A stretch of DNA of 64,000 bases from Marinobacterium marinum (lineage in GTDB: Bacteria; Pseudomonadota; Gammaproteobacteria; Pseudomonadales; Balneatricaceae): the NCBI RefSeq assembly GCF_013868415.1, contig NZ_JACEMT010000049.1, forward strand, positions 1 through 64,000, given 5' to 3'. Position numbers and translations under genes: made by a program. The notes beneath the pieces were generated by a model. That model saw nothing but the letters and a program-made list of their open reading frames with translations. It ran no database searches and had not been told where the DNA came from. How positions within the stretch are numbered: position 1 is the stretch's first letter; each line of letters begins with the position of its first letter. Shown here in pieces: positions 56,056-64,000 of the stretch.

Positions 56056-57297
56056 ATGCAGAAGGGAAGCTGGTCGGCGATTCTGGTGTTCATTCGAGCC
56101 CTGGCGCGACAGTATCAGAGCAATCAGGGCATTTTGAATGCATCGGCATTAACCTATACCACGTTGTTTGCCGTGGTGCCTTTGATGACGGTGTCCTATT
56201 CCATGCTGGCGGCGGTGCCCAACTTCAGAGGAGTCGGCGAGCAGGTTCAGGGGTGGATCTTTGAGAACTTTGTACCTGCAACCGGGATGGTGGTGCAGGA
56301 GTATCTCAGTACTTTTGCCAGCCAGGCGCAGAAACTGACGGTGATCGGTATCGTTTTTCTGGTGATCACCTCGATCATGATGATGAAAAACATCGAAGCG
56401 GCGTTCAATCGTATCTGGCGCGTGACGGAGCCTCGCAAGGGGTTATCCAGCTTCCTGCTGTACTGGGCAGTCTTGAGCCTGGGGCCGATCCTGATCGGCC
56501 TGGGCCTGCTGCTGACGTCTTACATCTCCAGTCTGCCTTTTATTACCAGTGCCACGGAAGTGGTGGGCAAGGCGCGGCTGTTGTCGTTGCTGCCTTTGCT
56601 GTTTTCGGCGTTGGCCTTCATGTTGCTGTATGCGGCAGTCCCCAACTGCCGGGTGCCACTGCGCAGTGCAGCCATCGGCGGGATTTTTGCGGCGGTGCTG
56701 TTTGAGCTGGCCAAGCGGGGATTTGCGCTTTTCGTGACGCAATTTCCGTCTTATGAGCTGATCTACGGTGCTTTTGCCGCCGTGCCGATGTTTTTGGTGT
56801 GGATCTTCATCAGCTGGACGATCACGCTGCTGGGGGCCGAGTTGAGTCGGCTGCTGACGGTCCATCACGTTAATACCTTCCGCACGAGCGAACCTCATCT
56901 GTACACGGTGCTGGCATTGCTGCAGCGGCTTTGGATTGCCCAGCAGGATGGCGAGCCGGTATCGGACCGGGTGTTGTTGCAGGAAGTGCCCGGACTGGAT
57001 CAGGGGCGTTGGGACGACTATGTGCAGTTGTTGATTAGTGCTGGTCTGATTCGGCGCACGGAAGGCGGTCAGTACCTGCTCAGCCGTGATCTGAGCCGCT
57101 ATACTTTGCTGCAGCTGCAGCGTGAGTTGCCCTGGCCGTTGCCAGATCCCTTGTCGGATCAGAGCGAGCCCTGGCAAAAGGAGCTGCACAGTCGCCTGCA
57201 GATGTTGCAGCGCCAGCGTGGCGTGGTACTTAATATCAGTTTGCAGGATCTCTACCGTCGAGGGCATATTCCGACTCTGGAGCAGGTGCAGGACTAA
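56056..57297 (+). CDS. YihY/BrkB-family inner membrane protein
   Basis: A 413-residue protein, about six TM helices in the first 280 residues: NASALTYTTLFAVVPLMTVSYSML, TVIGIVFLVITSIMMMKNIEAAFNRIWRV, and the late AAVPMFLVWIFISWTITLLGAELSR are family signatures. The family was once named RNase BN by error; its function is unknown, possibly a flippase or transporter. The last 130 residues form a soluble winged-helix-like tail (LLQEVPGLDQGRWDDYVQLL). acyP starts 2 bp after its stop, so the two are co-transcribed. Confidence 0.9.
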   Translation: MQKGSWSAILVFIRALARQYQSNQGILNASALTYTTLFAVVPLMTVSYSMLAAVPNFRGVGEQVQGWIFENFVPATGMVVQEYLSTFASQAQKLTVIGIVFLVITSIMMMKNIEAAFNRIWRVTEPRKGLSSFLLYWAVLSLGPILIGLGLLLTSYISSLPFITSATEVVGKARLLSLLPLLFSALAFMLLYAAVPNCRVPLRSAAIGGIFAAVLFELAKRGFALFVTQFPSYELIYGAFAAVPMFLVWIFISWTITLLGAELSRLLTVHHVNTFRTSEPHLYTVLALLQRLWIAQQDGEPVSDRVLLQEVPGLDQGRWDDYVQLLISAGLIRRTEGGQYLLSRDLSRYTLLQLQRELPWPLPDPLSDQSEPWQKELHSRLQMLQRQRGVVLNISLQDLYRRGHIPTLEQVQD

Positions 57298-57299
57298 CG

Positions 57300-57578
57300 A
57301 TGGCAAAAATCTGTGTACATGCGTTGATCAGTGGGCGAGTTCAGGGCGTCTGGTTTCGTCATTTTACCCGCGAACAGGCCGAAGCCGGTGCGGTAACGGG
57401 CTGGGTCCGCAACTTGCCGGACGGGCGGGTCGAGGCGATGTTGTGCGGCGACGAAAAAGCGGTGCGGCACGTAGAGGCCTGGCTCAGTCGCGGGCCTGAA
57501 CTGGCCAATGTAGCGGAGGTTGTGGCAACTGATCTTGATCATGACGCGGAGCTGACAGGCTTCGTGATCATGGATTGA
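57300..57578 (+). CDS. acyP: Acylphosphatase
   Basis: A 92-residue acylphosphatase that hydrolyses acyl phosphates such as carbamoyl or acetyl phosphate. The phosphate loop and catalytic Arg20 are in RVQGVWFR and catalytic Asn38 is in GWVRNLPDG, both at standard positions. Length is typical. Start 2 bp after yihY. Its 3' end overlaps the convergent trpI-like gene by 11 bp. Confidence 0.95.
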   Translation: MAKICVHALISGRVQGVWFRHFTREQAEAGAVTGWVRNLPDGRVEAMLCGDEKAVRHVEAWLSRGPELANVAEVVATDLDHDAELTGFVIMD

Positions 57579-58446
57579 GCATACGCTGCAGCCAATCGGC
57601 CAGTTGCCGGGCGCGGGGGTCCTGCACCCTGTCCGGCAGCCATAATGACAGCCGTGCATCCGTCTCGATAAACCCCCAGGGGGCGATCAGGCGTCCCGTT
57701 CTTAAATCCTCCTCCACGAGATAGGCCGGCGCAATGGCCACGCCCAGGCCAACCAGAGCCGCTTCCAGCATGTAATTCAGATGTTCAAATGACTGTGCAA
57801 TGCTCAACTGCCGGGGATGAAGCTTTTGCTGGCGGCACCATTGCGGCCAGGCCTGAGGGCGTGACAGTGTTTCCAGCAGTGGCAGTCGGAGCAGAGTGGC
57901 CGGTGTACAGGGGAGCGTGTCGGGCAACAGGTCCGGGCGCAGCACCGGGCCGATGCGTTCAGGTGCCAGGCTGATCACCTGATGGTCATCGGGCCAGGGC
58001 GGAGTTGCAAAGCGCAGGGTTGCATCCACACCGGTACGGATGGGCTTGTCCTCGTCGGCAGCAGTCAGATGCAGCTCCAGACCGGGGCAGTCGTGTTTCA
58101 GCTGATCCAGTCGGGGAATAAACCAGCGCGCGAGAAAGCTGCCGGAACAGCCCAGCACAAAGGGGGCTCCTTTTGCTTCTCGGCGCAGCTGGTCGCAGGT
58201 CTGTTCCAGTTGCGAGAAAACCTGTTGAGTCGTCGCGGCCAGTCGCGCGCCTGCCGAGGTCAGTCGAACCCCTCTTCCTGCCCGCTCGAACAGCCGGGTT
58301 TCCAGCTGTTCCTCAAGCAGTCTGATCTGTCGGCTGACCGCACCATGCGTGACATGGAGCTGTTCGGCGGCGGCGGTCATGTTGAGCGTACGAGCCGTGG
58401 TGTCGAAGGCCCGCAAGGCATTCAGTGATGGCAGAACGGATGACAT
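57568..58446 (-). CDS. trpI: LysR-family regulator, TrpI-like
   Basis: A 292-residue LysR protein. N-terminal HTH: LPSLNALRAFDTTARTLNMTAAAEQLHVTHGAVSRQIRLLE, the GcvA/AmpR/TrpI type. It is divergent from trpBA with 103 bp between starts, the arrangement of Pseudomonas trpI-trpBA, where indole-glycerol phosphate is the inducer. On this basis I call it TrpI; sequence alone would only say GcvA/TrpI-like. An inverted TCAC-N8-GTGA sequence lies in the shared gap. Confidence 0.82.
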   Translation of the reverse strand: MSSVLPSLNALRAFDTTARTLNMTAAAEQLHVTHGAVSRQIRLLEEQLETRLFERAGRGVRLTSAGARLAATTQQVFSQLEQTCDQLRREAKGAPFVLGCSGSFLARWFIPRLDQLKHDCPGLELHLTAADEDKPIRTGVDATLRFATPPWPDDHQVISLAPERIGPVLRPDLLPDTLPCTPATLLRLPLLETLSRPQAWPQWCRQQKLHPRQLSIAQSFEHLNYMLEAALVGLGVAIAPAYLVEEDLRTGRLIAPWGFIETDARLSLWLPDRVQDPRARQLADWLQRMLNP

Positions 58447-58462
58447 ATGCTGTTACTTTTTC

Positions 58463-58478
58463 TCACGGTAAAGTGTGA
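58463..58478. promoter_or_regulatory. Candidate TrpI operator
   Basis: TCAC at 58463-58466 and GTGA at 58475-58478, inverted with 8 bp between, in the trpI-trpB divergent gap about 72 bp before trpB. It resembles the CTCACA/TGTGAG half-sites known for Pseudomonas TrpI and has LysR-like symmetry. The match is short. Confidence 0.45.
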
Positions 58479-58549
58479 TTTTATCGATTTTTTCCAACCG
58501 CTGCATGCTCTAGACTGAATCCATCAAAACGAATAATGGAGCCGCACCC

Positions 58550-59764
58550 ATGAGCACCCGAAATACCCTGCGACAGGGTCCCGATACCAGCGGATTCTTT
58601 GGCCGCTTTGGGGGCCGCTTTGTTGCCGAAACCCTGATGCCACTGATTCTGGATCTGCAGGCCGAGTATGAAAAGGCCAAGCAGGATCCCGAGTTTCATG
58701 CCGAGCTGGAAGTCCTGCGCAAGGATTTCGTGGGGCGTGAAACGCCGCTCTATCTGGCCGAACGCCTGACCGAAGCACTGGGCGGTGCCAAGATCTACCT
58801 CAAGCGTGAAGATCTGAATCACACCGGCGCACACAAGATCAATAACTGCCTGGGTCAGATTCTGCTGGCCAAGCGCATGGGCAAAAAGCGCATCATTGCC
58901 GAAACCGGCGCCGGTATGCACGGCGTGGCCACGGCCACCGTTGCGGCGCGCTTTGGCCTGGAGTGCGTGATCTACATGGGCAGTACGGACATTCATCGCC
59001 AGCAGCCCAACGTACAGCGCATGAAGCTGCTGGGTGCCGAGGTGATTCCGGTGACCAGTGGTACCGGTACCTTGAAGGATGCCATGAACGAAGCGCTGCG
59101 GGACTGGGTGACCAACGTGGACAACACCTTCTATATCATCGGCACTGTGGCGGGGCCGCACCCCTATCCGGCGCTGGTGCGCGACTTCCAGGCCGTGATC
59201 GGTGAAGAAACGCGCCGTCAGATCATGGCGAAGGAAGGACGTCTGCCGGATACGCTGGTGGCCTGTATCGGTGGCGGCTCCAACGCCATGGGGCTGTTCC
59301 ACCCGTTCCTGGATGATGTCTCCGTGCATATGATCGGCGTTGAAGCGGGCGGTGAAGGCCTCGACAAGCGCCACGCGGCCAGCCTCAAGGGGGGGGAGCC
59401 GGGTGTGCTGCACGGCAACCGTACCTTCCTGCTGCAGTCCGAGGATGGCCAGATTCAGGATGCACATTCCATTTCCGCCGGTCTGGACTATCCGGGTATC
59501 GGCCCGGAACACGCCTGGTTGCACGATATCAAGCGTGTCGAGTATGTCGCTGTGACCGACCAGGAAGCTTTGGAGGGGTTCAAGGCACTGTGCAAATACG
59601 AAGGCATTATTCCGGCACTGGAATCGTCCCACGCGCTGGCGCATGTACTGAAACTGGCACCCACGCTGCCGAAGGATCACATCATTGTGGTCAACCTGAG
59701 TGGCCGTGGCGACAAGGACATGACCACCGTAACCGAACATCTGGCGCACGAACTGGCGGACTGA
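58550..59764 (+). CDS. trpB: Tryptophan synthase beta chain
   Basis: A 404-residue PLP enzyme that joins indole with serine to make tryptophan. Seen: [17 protein letters not shown], the PLP Lys96 in [41 protein letters not shown], and the RGDKDM end. Length is standard. ATG at 58550 is 8 bp after GGAGCC. It pairs with trpA 10 bp downstream. Confidence 0.97.
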   Translation: MSTRNTLRQGPDTSGFFGRFGGRFVAETLMPLILDLQAEYEKAKQDPEFHAELEVLRKDFVGRETPLYLAERLTEALGGAKIYLKREDLNHTGAHKINNCLGQILLAKRMGKKRIIAETGAGMHGVATATVAARFGLECVIYMGSTDIHRQQPNVQRMKLLGAEVIPVTSGTGTLKDAMNEALRDWVTNVDNTFYIIGTVAGPHPYPALVRDFQAVIGEETRRQIMAKEGRLPDTLVACIGGGSNAMGLFHPFLDDVSVHMIGVEAGGEGLDKRHAASLKGGEPGVLHGNRTFLLQSEDGQIQDAHSISAGLDYPGIGPEHAWLHDIKRVEYVAVTDQEALEGFKALCKYEGIIPALESSHALAHVLKLAPTLPKDHIIVVNLSGRGDKDMTTVTEHLAHELAD

Positions 59765-59774
59765 GGGGAACACA

Positions 59775-60602
59775 ATGACTGCAAATACACATGCAAGCCG
59801 ACTGGAACGCCGTTTTGCCGCGCTGAAAGAGGAGAGCCGTGCCGCACTGGTGACCTTCATCACGGCCGGGGACCCGGATTATGCCAACAGCCTGGATATC
59901 TTGCTGGGCCTGCCGGAAGCGGGTGCCGATGTGATCGAACTGGGCATGCCGTTCACCGACCCGATGGCGGACGGTCCGGCTATTCAGCTGGCCAACCAGC
60001 GTTCACTGGCGGCGGGTCAGGATATGCTGAAGACGCTGCAGATGGTGCGTATTCTGCGTGAACAGGATCAGGATACCCCGGTGATCCTGATGGGCTACTA
60101 CAACCCGATCTACCGCTACGGCGTGAAGCGCTTTCTGGAAGAGGCGGCGGAAGAGGGCGTGGATGGTCTGATCGTGGTGGACCTGCCGCCGGAGCATGAT
60201 GATGAATTGTGCATTCCGGCGCGTGAAGCGGGCATCCACTTCATTCGTCTGGCCACCCCGACGACCGATGCCAAGCGTCTGCCGGGTGTGCTGACCAATA
60301 CCTCGGGCTTCCTGTATTACGTCTCCAGCACCGGCGTGACCGGTTCGGCAGCACCGACACCGGAAAAGGTCCAGACTGAAGTCGAAGCGATTCGGGCTCA
60401 CACCGATATTCCGATCGGTGTCGGTTTCGGTATCCGCACCCCGGAGCAGGCAGCACGTATTGCCCATTTTGCCGACGGTGTCGTGGTCGGATCGGCCCTG
60501 ATCGACTGTATCGCCAAGGCCGATACGCCGGAAGCGGGGACTCGGGCCGTGCTGGCGCTGACGCGTGACCTGTCGGCGGCAGTACGCAGCGCACGACAGT
60601 AA
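59775..60602 (+). CDS. trpA: Tryptophan synthase alpha chain
   Basis: A 275-residue TIM-barrel enzyme cleaving indole-3-glycerol phosphate to indole, channelled to TrpB. The catalytic acids are Glu55 (VIELGMPF) and Asp66 (DPMADGP); [12 protein letters not shown] and [12 protein letters not shown] are canonical. Co-transcribed with trpB. A hairpin follows the stop. Confidence 0.97.
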   Translation: MTANTHASRLERRFAALKEESRAALVTFITAGDPDYANSLDILLGLPEAGADVIELGMPFTDPMADGPAIQLANQRSLAAGQDMLKTLQMVRILREQDQDTPVILMGYYNPIYRYGVKRFLEEAAEEGVDGLIVVDLPPEHDDELCIPAREAGIHFIRLATPTTDAKRLPGVLTNTSGFLYYVSSTGVTGSAAPTPEKVQTEVEAIRAHTDIPIGVGFGIRTPEQAARIAHFADGVVVGSALIDCIAKADTPEAGTRAVLALTRDLSAAVRSARQ

Positions 60603-60622
60603 GCGGCTCAAGATGGCCTTCA

Positions 60623-60659
60623 ATCCCGGATCTGCAGACAGGTGCTGCCGGTCCGGGAT
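60623..60659. terminator. Hairpin after trpA
   Basis: ATCCCGGA at 60623-60630 pairs with TCCGGGAT at 60652-60659; the loop is 21 nt and can pair further. It lies between convergent trpA and the GST gene. No T-run beyond TTTG. Confidence 0.55.
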
Positions 60660-60672
60660 GTTTGCGTTTGAC

Positions 60673-61314
60673 TCAAACCATATTCAGCACCTTCTGTCCC
60701 GAGGGGCGCTGACGCATCCGTTCCAGATACTCCTTCACTACACCGCTCCCAAGCAGCTCATTACCCAGCGGCAGCTTGTCGATATAGTCCAGAATCGGCG
60801 TCAGCAGTGCATCGGCCATGCTGTAGTGCCGTCCGCCGATGAACAGGTTGTCTGCCAGCAGTTTGCGCACCCGCATCAGTGCGAAGCGGGCGGCCGGCAG
60901 CTTTTTCTGTACCTGATCCAGACGAACCTGGCCGTCTGCACCCTTGGGAAATGCGAACTCCAGCACGATATCGCGCAGTAGCGCCTGGTCGATATAGAGT
61001 GCAATTTCGGCACTGCGCTCATCCACACGAGCGCGTTCAAGCGGGTCCGCAGGTTGCAGGGCAGGACCCTCAAAGCGCGCATCCAGGTAGCGGCAGATGG
61101 TGCTGGTTTCCAGCAGAATCTGGCCGTCATGCAGCAGCGCCGGTAGCTTGCCATAGGGATGAATGGCAAGGTGCTCAGGGCTCTTGGAGCTGATCTCCGT
61201 GCCGCTGGGAGCCATGCCACAGGTATAGGGGATGCCTTTTTCCTCGCAGCAGAGCATGACCGAGCGGGCAAAGCTGCTGAAGGTTGGCGCAAATATGTAG
61301 ACGCTGTTTTCCAT
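60673..61314 (-). CDS. Glutathione S-transferase family protein
   Basis: A 213-residue GST. N-terminal thioredoxin fold with the catalytic-type Ser in FAPTFSSFARSVMLCCEEKGI, the conserved IHPYGKLPALLHDG cis-Pro block, and LLETSTICRYLDARF binding glutathione; the C-terminal helical domain ends with ADALLTPILDYIDKL. Substrate unknown. It is divergent from a TetR gene with 114 bp between starts that holds a perfect palindrome, so TetR probably controls it. Confidence 0.88.
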   Translation of the reverse strand: MENSVYIFAPTFSSFARSVMLCCEEKGIPYTCGMAPSGTEISSKSPEHLAIHPYGKLPALLHDGQILLETSTICRYLDARFEGPALQPADPLERARVDERSAEIALYIDQALLRDIVLEFAFPKGADGQVRLDQVQKKLPAARFALMRVRKLLADNLFIGGRHYSMADALLTPILDYIDKLPLGNELLGSGVVKEYLERMRQRPSGQKVLNMV

Positions 61315-61361
61315 GGGGAGTTTCCTGTGTGTTGGGAATGGCAGCAGTCTGGTGTGAGGTC

Positions 61362-61385
61362 AAAATATGTTAAAGAACATATTTT
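61362..61385. promoter_or_regulatory. Perfect palindromic TetR operator candidate
   Basis: AAAATATGTT at 61362-61371 and AACATATTTT at 61376-61385 form a perfect 10-bp inverted repeat with a 4-bp AAAG spacer, in the GST/TetR divergent gap, 43 bp before the TetR start. Size and position fit a TetR-dimer site controlling both genes. Confidence 0.7.
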
Positions 61386-61428
61386 TGTTCTGTGGCATGC
61401 TGTGCCGGAATCAAGCAGGAGGATTGGT

Positions 61429-62028
61429 ATGCCCTGGCCCAGCACCCGTCGTGCCGAGAGTCGTGACCGTATATTGCTCAGTGCCGAGCGACTGTTCACC
61501 GCGTTCGGTTTTGAACGGATCAGTATCGATCAGGTGATGCAGGATGCAGGTATGACCCGAGGTGCCTTTTATGCCCACTTTCGCTCCAAGCAGGAACTGT
61601 ATTCCGAAGCGATTCTCTCGGCCGCACGGCGCATGGGCGTGCAGCATCCGGCCGATGTCGAGGCGCTGATTCGGCGCTATCTGAGCCCCGAGCACCTTGG
61701 ACGGGAGAAAGGAAGCTGTCCGCTGGCGTTTCTGGTATCGGATATTGGTCAGCGCGACCAGCCGATACGGGACAGCTACACGCAGGTATTCAGTGCATTG
61801 GTGGCCAAGGTTTCTGGCGCGCCTGATGCGGAGTTCAATGAAGCAGCGCTGAGAACAGTGGTGCTGATGGTGGGTGGTGTGGCGGTTGCGCGGGCGCTGA
61901 ACGATCCGGTACTGGCGGAAGAGGTGTTGGCGGCCTGTCGTGCAGGTGCCTTGTCGGAGACGGCGTCGGTGCCGGTTCGGAATGGTGTCCCCGGCCGGGT
62001 TCCGAAGGACTCCGACCGAGGCGGATGA
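61429..62028 (+). CDS. TetR-family transcriptional regulator
   Basis: A 199-residue repressor-type protein. TetR_N HTH (residues about 10-55): RDRILLSAERLFTAFGFERISIDQVMQDAGMTRGAFYAHFRSKQEL; the ligand domain follows (GREKGSCPLAFLVSDIGQRDQ, of the AcrR/YxaF-like subgroup). ATG at 61429 is chosen because AGGAGGA lies at 61417-61423 and the product starts like other TetRs; the frame runs back to 61159 inside the divergent gst. It likely binds the palindrome at 61362-61385. Confidence 0.9.
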   Translation: MPWPSTRRAESRDRILLSAERLFTAFGFERISIDQVMQDAGMTRGAFYAHFRSKQELYSEAILSAARRMGVQHPADVEALIRRYLSPEHLGREKGSCPLAFLVSDIGQRDQPIRDSYTQVFSALVAKVSGAPDAEFNEAALRTVVLMVGGVAVARALNDPVLAEEVLAACRAGALSETASVPVRNGVPGRVPKDSDRGG

Positions 62029-62032
62029 GGCG

Positions 62033-63007
62033 TCAGCCTGCTGCGCGGGTACAGTTGCGGCAGTAGTTGACCTCGATAATGGGGTGGTGCAGGTTTTCAA
62101 TCGCGCACAAGCCGGCACGGTATTCTTCTGGCGTCGTATTGCCATGGGTCACCACGGCGGCAACCAGTGTCCATGCTCCCTGCCCGACCGACCAGACATG
62201 CAGGTCGACGATGGTGGTATCACCGTGCTTGCACAGTTGTTCGAGTGCTGCATGGCGGATCGTATCGGGGCCCTCCCGATCCAGCAGTACGCCGGAAGTC
62301 TGGCGCAGCAGTCCCCAGGACCAGCGCAGAATGATCAACGAAGCGACCAGTGCAATTACCGGATCCAGCCAGGTCCACCCCCACAGCCAGGCAGCGGCCA
62401 GGCCGACAATGGCGGCAACGGAGGTGAGGACATCGGCCATGATATGTACCAGAGCGGCACGCAGATTCGAGTCCTCGTGGTGTTCGTGTGCATGTTCGCT
62501 GTGGCTATGGCCGTGATGGTGCTCGTGTCGGCCGGATAGCAGCCAGACAGACAGCAGGTTTACTGCCAGGCCAATGATCGCCACGATCATCGCTTCCTGG
62601 GGCATCAGTTCGGTTGGCGTCAGTAGTCGATTAATCGACTCGTAAATCAGCCAGAGTGTCGAGACACCCAGCAGCAATGCACTGGTATAGGCGGCCAGGT
62701 CGGCAATCTTGCCGCTGCCCAGGCTCAGGCGGCGGTCGTGAGCGTGGCGGCGCGACAGGTAGTAGGCGAGTGCAGCCAGGCCTAATGCCATTGCGTGTCC
62801 CGCCATGTGAATACCGTCAGCCAGCAGCGCCATGGAGCCGGTGACAAGGCCGGCGATGACTTCTGCCAGCATGGTGACCAGTGTCAGCAGGGTGACCAGA
62901 GTGGCGCGCTGTTCGGCCTTGCGTTTGTGCCCCTGACCGAAGTCGTGCGGATGCTGAAGGCGATCAGCCGTCTGACATTCCAGGGAGGAGGGGGCCTGTT
63001 TGGACAT
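62033..63007 (-). CDS. Cation diffusion facilitator, DmeF-like Co/Ni/Zn exporter
   Basis: A 324-residue inner-membrane metal/proton antiporter. Six TM segments; TM2 has ALLADGIHMAGHAMALG and TM5 has AALVHIMADVLTSVAAI, giving the four metal ligands in the His/Asp pattern of the DmeF/Co-Ni subgroup. A His-rich cytoplasmic loop (HEHHHGHSHSEHAHEHHED) lies between TM4 and TM5. The C-terminal cytoplasmic domain ends with the Cys pair CRNC. Metal is inferred as cobalt or nickel. Its stop is 4 bp from the end of the TetR gene (convergent). Confidence 0.9.
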   Translation of the reverse strand: MSKQAPSSLECQTADRLQHPHDFGQGHKRKAEQRATLVTLLTLVTMLAEVIAGLVTGSMALLADGIHMAGHAMALGLAALAYYLSRRHAHDRRLSLGSGKIADLAAYTSALLLGVSTLWLIYESINRLLTPTELMPQEAMIVAIIGLAVNLLSVWLLSGRHEHHHGHSHSEHAHEHHEDSNLRAALVHIMADVLTSVAAIVGLAAAWLWGWTWLDPVIALVASLIILRWSWGLLRQTSGVLLDREGPDTIRHAALEQLCKHGDTTIVDLHVWSVGQGAWTLVAAVVTHGNTTPEEYRAGLCAIENLHHPIIEVNYCRNCTRAAG

Positions 63008-63130
63008 AACAACTCCGAAAATCGATTACACAGGTGAAGCTCACGAGTGTATCAGGGATTCGGGTAAAGCGAGAGGCGGTGCGGGGCGGGTGAAGCGGGT
63101 GCCCAAACGTTGGTCGGGCACCCCGAGGAA

Positions 63131-64000
63131 TCAGCTCATCTGGCTACGCAGGAATTCCAGGGCAGTATCGACCGAGATATCCTGTGAGTCGGCATCACGA
63201 CGGCCCTTGTATTCCAGAGTGCCATTCTTCAGACCACGGTCCGAGATCACCAGGCGGTGCGGCAGACCCATCAGCTCCATGTCGGCGAACTTGACGCCCG
63301 GACGCTCCTTGCGGTCATCCAGCAGCACATCAACACCGGCCTTGCGCAGAGCGTCGTACAGCTCGTCAGCCTTGGCGCGAACCTCGTCCGACTTGTCGTA
63401 GTTCAGCGGTACCAGCGCCACGTTGAACGGCGCCAGTGCTTCCGGCCAGATAATGCCGTTGTCGTCGAAGTTCTGCTCGATGGCCGCTGCCACTGCGCGG
63501 GTCACACCAATACCGTAGCAGCCCATGGCCATGACGGCTGCCTTGCCGTTCTCGTCCAGTACGGTGGCATTCATCGCTTCGGAGTACTTGGTGCCGAGCT
63601 GGAAGATATGGCCCACTTCGATACCGCGACGGATCTGGATGTGGCCTTGGCCGCAGGGGCTGGGGTCGCCTTCCACCACGTTACGGATGTCGGCGACTTC
63701 CGGCGTCGGCAGGTCGCGTTCCCAGTTGATGCCGAAGTAGTGCTTGTCATCAATGTTGGCACCGGCAGCGAAATCGGACAGGGTTGCAACGCTGCGGTCA
63801 ATAATGCAGGGAATCGGCAGATTGATCGGACCCAGAGAGCCGGGACCGGCGCCGACGATCTGACGGATCTCTTCGTCGGTGGCGAAACGCAGCGGAACTT
63901 CCACCTGCGGCAGTTTTTCGGCCTTGATTTCGTTCAGCTCGTGATCGCCACGCACCAGCAGGGCAACGAAGTCGGCTTCGATATCTTCGCTGGCGGCGAC
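63131..64000 (-). CDS. proS: Prolyl-tRNA synthetase, C-terminal part (cut by window end)
   Basis: The last 290 or so residues of bacterial-type ProS, which charges tRNA-Pro. Seen from the window edge: the end of the INS editing domain ([15 protein letters not shown]), [62 protein letters not shown] (motif 3 region), and the anticodon-binding domain ([41 protein letters not shown]). The frame is open to 64000, so the 5' part lies beyond the window. Confidence 0.95.
   Translation of the reverse strand, partial: VAASEDIEADFVALLVRGDHELNEIKAEKLPQVEVPLRFATDEEIRQIVGAGPGSLGPINLPIPCIIDRSVATLSDFAAGANIDDKHYFGINWERDLPTPEVADIRNVVEGDPSPCGQGHIQIRRGIEVGHIFQLGTKYSEAMNATVLDENGKAAVMAMGCYGIGVTRAVAAAIEQNFDDNGIIWPEALAPFNVALVPLNYDKSDEVRAKADELYDALRKAGVDVLLDDRKERPGVKFADMELMGLPHRLVISDRGLKNGTLEYKGRRDADSQDISVDTALEFLRSQMS

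Overview
The window looks like a moderately GC-rich chromosomal segment of a gammaproteobacterium. Gene content and local order resemble Oceanospirillaceae and Pseudomonadales: purM-purN next to hda, trpI divergent from trpBA, arsC-wrbA-DUF2069 next to yihY and acyP, RapA, and a YjfB-type motility protein. This placement is inferred from family recognition and synteny; no database search was run. There are no tRNA or rRNA genes and no CRISPR array. The last gene, proS, runs off the right end.

Layout. 1-1590: an IS110-family (probably IS1111-subgroup) insertion sequence whose long non-coding end could encode the guide (bridge/seek) RNA of this family. 1700-4260: a run of small, AT-rich, same-strand orphan genes (two GFA-family copies, one degraded; an Imm22-like protein; a membrane-anchored glutaredoxin-like protein) that looks like an acquired or cassette-like island. 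4460-7110: acyltransferase, GNAT and phospholipase-D lipoprotein. 7157-9851 (minus): purM-purN-DUF3108-yfcL. 9998-12894: hda, a zinc-ribbon protein overlapping tcdA, and trhO. 13165-14845: pheA and trmH. 14865-22941: a coherent C4/C5-dicarboxylate module. It has a DctB-like kinase, a DctD-like sigma-54 activator with an altered GAFTGA loop, a clear -24/-12 promoter, a TAXI-type TRAP transporter and L-2-hydroxyglutarate oxidase.

23084-28729: a lysozyme-inhibitor-like lipoprotein, a 1252-residue GGDEF/EAL protein and a D-2-hydroxyacid dehydrogenase. 28797-33058 (minus): a two-gene RND efflux operon. 33148-33350: a frameshifted coding remnant. 33456-38920: alaC, a GDSL esterase, a uracil-DNA-glycosylase-family protein and rapA. 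39006-41102: yjfB, a two-gene operon of a ribbon-helix-helix protein and a 38-residue lysine-rich protein, and two unknown proteins. 41223-43636: leuA with a structured 5' leader, divergent from an Lrp-type regulator. 43686-47053 (minus): chrA, then wrbA with a glutathionyl-hydroquinone reductase, and doxX.

47254-48210 is a chimera of HsdR N-terminus and HsdM C-terminus, apparently a deletion scar of a type I restriction locus, followed by topoisomerase III. 50432-52853: aldehyde dehydrogenase and LysR. 52974-55973 (minus): arsC, a second wrbA, DUF2069 and a cysteine desulfurase fused to its SufE/CsdE partner. 56056-64000: yihY, acyP, trpI/trpBA, a GST/TetR pair with a perfect palindromic operator, a DmeF-type metal exporter, and the 3' part of proS.

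The best candidates for something less described are the IS1111 guide-RNA region, the tandem-hairpin leuA leader, the SufS-SufE fusion, the HsdR/HsdM chimera and the variant DctD with its TRAP/LhgO target operon.
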